Shown: in pieces, positions 60,699 through 64,000 of the stretch
Layout: each line of letters opens with the position of its first letter
Numbering within the stretch: position 1 is the stretch's first letter
Assembly (NCBI GenBank): GCA_936450465.1
Contig: OW388292.1
Coordinates: forward strand, 13,777,372 to 13,841,371
Direction of reading: 5' to 3'
DNA from: Gibbula magus
Taxonomy: Eukaryota; Mollusca; Gastropoda; Trochida; Trochidae
Length of the DNA stretch: 64,000 nt
Program-made: the position numbers and the translations under genes
Notes under the pieces: generated by a model
What the model was told of the DNA's origin: nothing
Database searches by the model: none
What the model saw: only the letters and a program-made list of their open reading frames with translations

Positions 60699-62333
60699 CA
60701 CCAGCAACAGTGTCTAGTCTGAATAGCTGATGGAATTATTTCTATTTACTTATACCATTTTAGGTGACATGTAACAAACGTATATTTATTAGAAACCTAT
60801 ACGATATAGAAGATTCCATAACGAAACTTTAGAAGTGACCACTTAACTGATAACAGAGAGTAAATCCACATATCAATATATATATATATATATCGGTGGA
60901 CAAGTGCTTCCTTGTTTGAGAGAAAACACGAAGCGATTTCTCGGCTTCTGGTCCCCCATGCGTCATGTGTACCTGAAGTCTTGTGTCATGGACCTAGTGG
61001 ATATACTGACATCTGAGATTGATTTAAAGATGTGTGGAGTTGGTGTCAGCTCTTGTGAAGTGACAGTGACAAGACCATTGAAAGACAAAAAGAGAAAATG
61101 ATTCTCAGCCTTTACCTATTTTATTGTAAAGAAACTTCACTCTTGAAATAGGAACCAGAGAAGGAATCGGGTTTACACGAGAAATAGTTCTCTCAAATTC
61201 ACGAAAAGCAAGATGCGTGTCATGATCCTGAGGTTTCGAGTCCTCTATATCTGAACATTGACTCATTCATTCACCGTTTATTTGTTTTGCCACTTCATGT
61301 ATCAAGAAATAAGAATATATATACTTTGATGCCACGTGACGTGCGTGGTCCAATCAGAGTTGAGAAGTATCATCCCACTTTATGGTACGTTATTTGTGTT
61401 ATTAAACGGCACATCCATATCCGTGCAAGGTCGACTAACAATGTAACATGTGTCATCAATAACATATGTAGGGAACAAAATGTTTCCACTTGGCATTGAT
61501 TGATGAAATTGATATAAATGAAAATCGTCCCACACTAATAAAAACCAATCAAATGGTTTCTAAATATCAAACTCTACGTGGATTAATATACATTATTTAC
61601 AACTAATAAAATTGCTTTACGTTTCAAATTGAAAATCATGTTCAAATATAATGTAGACGAAACGTGACGAAATTAGAAAATACAAAAGAAGATTATTCAA
61701 AGCAGTTTTAATGTGCTCCGGCTAGAATCTATAACGTCGTCCCAAAACTCAAGGTCAATTTTCTTTCAAACAGAATAGAAATTGTGTCCATTTTTATATC
61801 AATTCTTGACATTTTGACATAAAAAACGTAAGTTTCGACTTTCAACGTCTTTATCATGTCGGACGACTGAGTGCTGGCCGGGTTATAAAGTACAAGTAGA
61901 CTTGGATAATCCTTTCGCTCATCATATCTATGTTATATTTACTAACGTTAGATAAACTTCTTTTCGAACGTTAGAGTATCATGAGGGCAATTGCACTCTC
62001 CCCAAGAGCTGTTTGTCCTAGATATAGAACTCCATGAAGAAATATAGTGAGTGCAAATTATTATTAGCACATTAAGAACACGGTTGCAATGTCATTTTCT
62101 ATATATACACAGTTGATTCAACAGTTGAAGGACATGTTACATTTAGGCTTCGGTAGAATAAAATATTTTAGCAAAAACAAACCATAAAACTTAAGTTTGT
62201 CAAGAAAGCTGATTATATTTTATTCATCAAAATATGAGTATTACAGTTATTCTACAATATACAATGCATTTCATATACATATCTATCTGGTCTCTACTTT
62301 CGGTTTTACATTTGCATAATTACGTTCGCACAT
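60698..62333. other. Non-coding stretch with one unrecognised plus frame
   Basis: The 65-codon frame 60904-61101 (ending ...RPLKDKKRK) has plausible composition for a terminal exon but no recognised family and no clear acceptor. Nothing else is noted. Confidence 0.3.
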
Positions 62334-62513
62334 TTAAACGGACGCCGCGTCGAGGGTAAAAATCAGATCATGTGTATCTACCTAAGCTTATTAACAATTG
62401 TCGTAATTGTGAAGCGAACGTGAAGCGAATCGTAACTCGTTAGCAGACACTGTAATCAGCTTAGTTAGATAAAGATGAGACTCACTTTTATCCTCGACGC
62501 GGTGTCCCTTTAA
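62334..62513. mobile_element. TTAA-flanked MITE with long terminal repeats
   Basis: TTAA at 62334-62337 and 62510-62513 flank a 172-bp body. The terminal repeats are about 55 bp and imperfect: ACGGACGCCGCGTCGAGGGT ... ACCTAAGCTTA on the left, and TCAGCTTAGTTAGAT ... ATCCTCGACGCGGTGTCCCT on the right. It has no coding capacity and its ends differ from the MITE at 44638, so it is a separate family. Confidence 0.85.
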
Positions 62514-62545
62514 ATGACTGCAGATTTCTATCACTAAGGTGAAGT

Positions 62546-62655
62546 CTTTGTGATTTCAGAACGAGTCCTACGGATACATGCATGCCCTTGTCGAAACGTC
62601 AATGCAATCTTAATATGAATATCAATGAAAGTGTCCTCGTTCTGAAATCACAAAG
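62546..62655. repeat. Perfect 20-bp inverted repeat with 70-bp spacer
   Basis: CTTTGTGATTTCAGAACGAG (62546-62565) is repeated as its exact reverse complement at 62636-62655. The spacer has no motif. The 71-codon frame 62582-62797 merely overlaps it. Confidence 0.9.
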
Positions 62656-62839
62656 ATCTAGAAGTAGAAATATATATATATATACTCACGTGCAAAAGAA
62701 ACTTCCCACTACAAAATACAAATCATTGCCATCCAAGAACGATATACCTACTACTGAAACAGATGTACACCACGTCTTCAGCAGACAACTAAACTAAATT
62801 TGAATTTTCAAAACATTATCTGTTCATATTTCTAGGAAA

Positions 62840-63102
62840 GGACACGTTTTATAAGAAATCTTTTTTGGGATGATAGACAAGGTAAAAGAGTCAAAAAGGA
62901 CTTTCTGGCTTGTTTTAAACGTTCTACACATTTAAAGCATGCTTTTTTGTGCCGACAGCATCATTTATTAATTGAATTTCTACATTTTATAGATGTTTAA
63001 CTTAAATGACAAACATTATTGCCAAAAACACACATTGAAAAGGCTATTCAGCACCCCAAGTGTATTTGAACTGACATACAAATATATAAAAAAAAAATTT
63101 GC

Positions 63103-63134
<32 letters not shown>

Positions 63135-64000
63135 ATGGATAAAGTAAGTGAATCACAGGCAGGATGTAGACAGAGATATACTACGATTGACAACATGTTA
63201 ATACTGCAGGGTGTTGTATAGCGATATCTTAATTCGCAGGGAAAATTTTAGGCCTGATTTATTGATTTCTCTAAAGTTTTTGATTCGGTGCAAAGACATA
63301 AGCTTTTAGATTTATTTAAAATGGGTGGGTTAAGCAGTAAAATGACAATATTACTAATAAGCATTAATGAGAATGTGAAAGCTTCTGTAAGGAATAGAAA
63401 TGAAATATCAGAATCGTTTAATATGCAAGTTGGTGTTAGACAAGGCTGTATACTTAGTCCATTTCTATTCTCCTTCTTTATCAATGAATTAGCCATGCAA
63501 ATAGAAAACAACTGCAGAAATGGAATCCAGTTACACCCAGATGTCTTTCAAAACTTCCTTTTATTATTTGCAGATCATATTGCTCTAATCTCTAGTACTG
63601 GTGTAGGTCTCCAGAAGCAAATTTGTTTTAACTAGAAAGTTATTGTGAACAATATAAACTAAATGTGAATATGGGCAAAACAAAAGTAATTTCATTCAAG
63701 AAAGGAAATAACTTGTCTTAACATGAAAAATGGCATTTTAAAGGCAACCTGATAGAGTCAACAACCTCATATAAGTACCTGGGTGTGTATTTTACTAATC
63801 ATCTTTCTTGGGCAACCCATGCTAAGTATGCATCAATCCAGGCACAAAAAGTGTTGATAGGGATTTAAAAAAATTTAAAAGTACATGGAGACTTAAATCT
63901 AGCATCCTTTTTTGAATATTTGATGTTAAAATTAATTCAATTCTAATATACTGGGCTGAAATAGAACAAATAGAGCGAGTGCATGTATTAGCATGGGTAA
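62840..64000 (+). mobile_element. Decayed LINE reverse transcriptase, continues past the window
   Basis: Plus-strand non-LTR reverse transcriptase with broken frames. A possible endonuclease-RT linker (FWDDRQGKRVKKDFLACF) lies at about 62858-62915. Then come SQAGCRQRYTTIDN (about 63157), a FIDFSKVFDS-like first catalytic block near 63262, GVRQGCILSPFLFSFFINEL (about 63430-63490) and the second catalytic motif, here FADH (63567-63578) where FADD/YADD is expected. These are followed by KLNVNMGKTKVISF, SYKYLGVYF and, in another frame, LIYWAEIEQIERVHV at the window end. Stops and frameshifts occur between blocks, and a G28 run interrupts the upstream part. The pattern fits the RTE/Nimb-like group. 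It is not active. Confidence 0.75.
63103..63130. repeat. Poly-G run (about 28)
   Basis: An uninterrupted G tract after an A9 run, lying within the decayed LINE. Length accuracy is uncertain for such a homopolymer. Confidence 0.9.

Overview
The window looks like non-coding nuclear DNA from an invertebrate animal. A marine lophotrochozoan such as a mollusc is my best guess. The evidence is indirect: AT-rich sequence, no operons or bacterial signals, short open frames throughout, decayed non-LTR retrotransposons of several lineages, a Tc1-like DNA transposon, many short inverted-repeat elements, and long tandem arrays. No complete host protein-coding gene can be recognised. The only long gene-like frame is the transposase of the Tc1-like element. 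The region is most simply intergenic or a large intron. Three or four short stretches with splice-like borders are listed as weak exon candidates.

Layout, left to right. 0-8 kb is a retrotransposon graveyard: a LINE 3' end (minus, about 395-1265), an L2/CR1-like LINE (minus, 3619-4998) meeting a second LINE 3' end (plus, 5001-5440) head to head, then a Tx1/L1-like ORF2 fragment (minus, about 6530-7880). 8-16 kb is mostly featureless. 16.8-25 kb is dominated by tandem arrays: 14 bp (16813), 32 bp x 97 (17107-20214), about 35 bp (21511) and 30 bp x 37 (23831-24940), with a SINE-like remnant at about 22.0 kb. 27-37 kb holds inverted-repeat elements: a hairpin element in two copies (30845, 32885), a TTAA-flanked MITE inserted into an older foldback element (31.6-32.0 kb), and another foldback at 36861. 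38.2-39.7 kb is the Tc1-like element inside a (TA)n tract. 41-47 kb holds 46-bp and 51-bp arrays, two more TTAA MITE copies and one copy of a MITE that recurs in inverted orientation at 51.2 kb. 50-57 kb has further small palindromic elements. 62.3-64 kb has another TTAA MITE, an adjacent inverted repeat, a G28 run and a decayed LINE reverse transcriptase running off the window end.

Nothing here forms a pathway. The common thread is repeat biology: autonomous elements (LINEs, Tc1) that have decayed to varying degrees, non-autonomous hairpin or TIR elements that would depend on transposases supplied from elsewhere, and tandem arrays. The most informative observations are the perfectly phased 97-unit array with a 1,152-bp higher-order period, the MITE insertion with a paralogous unfilled site elsewhere in the window, and the two hairpin elements that share a compensatory stem change.
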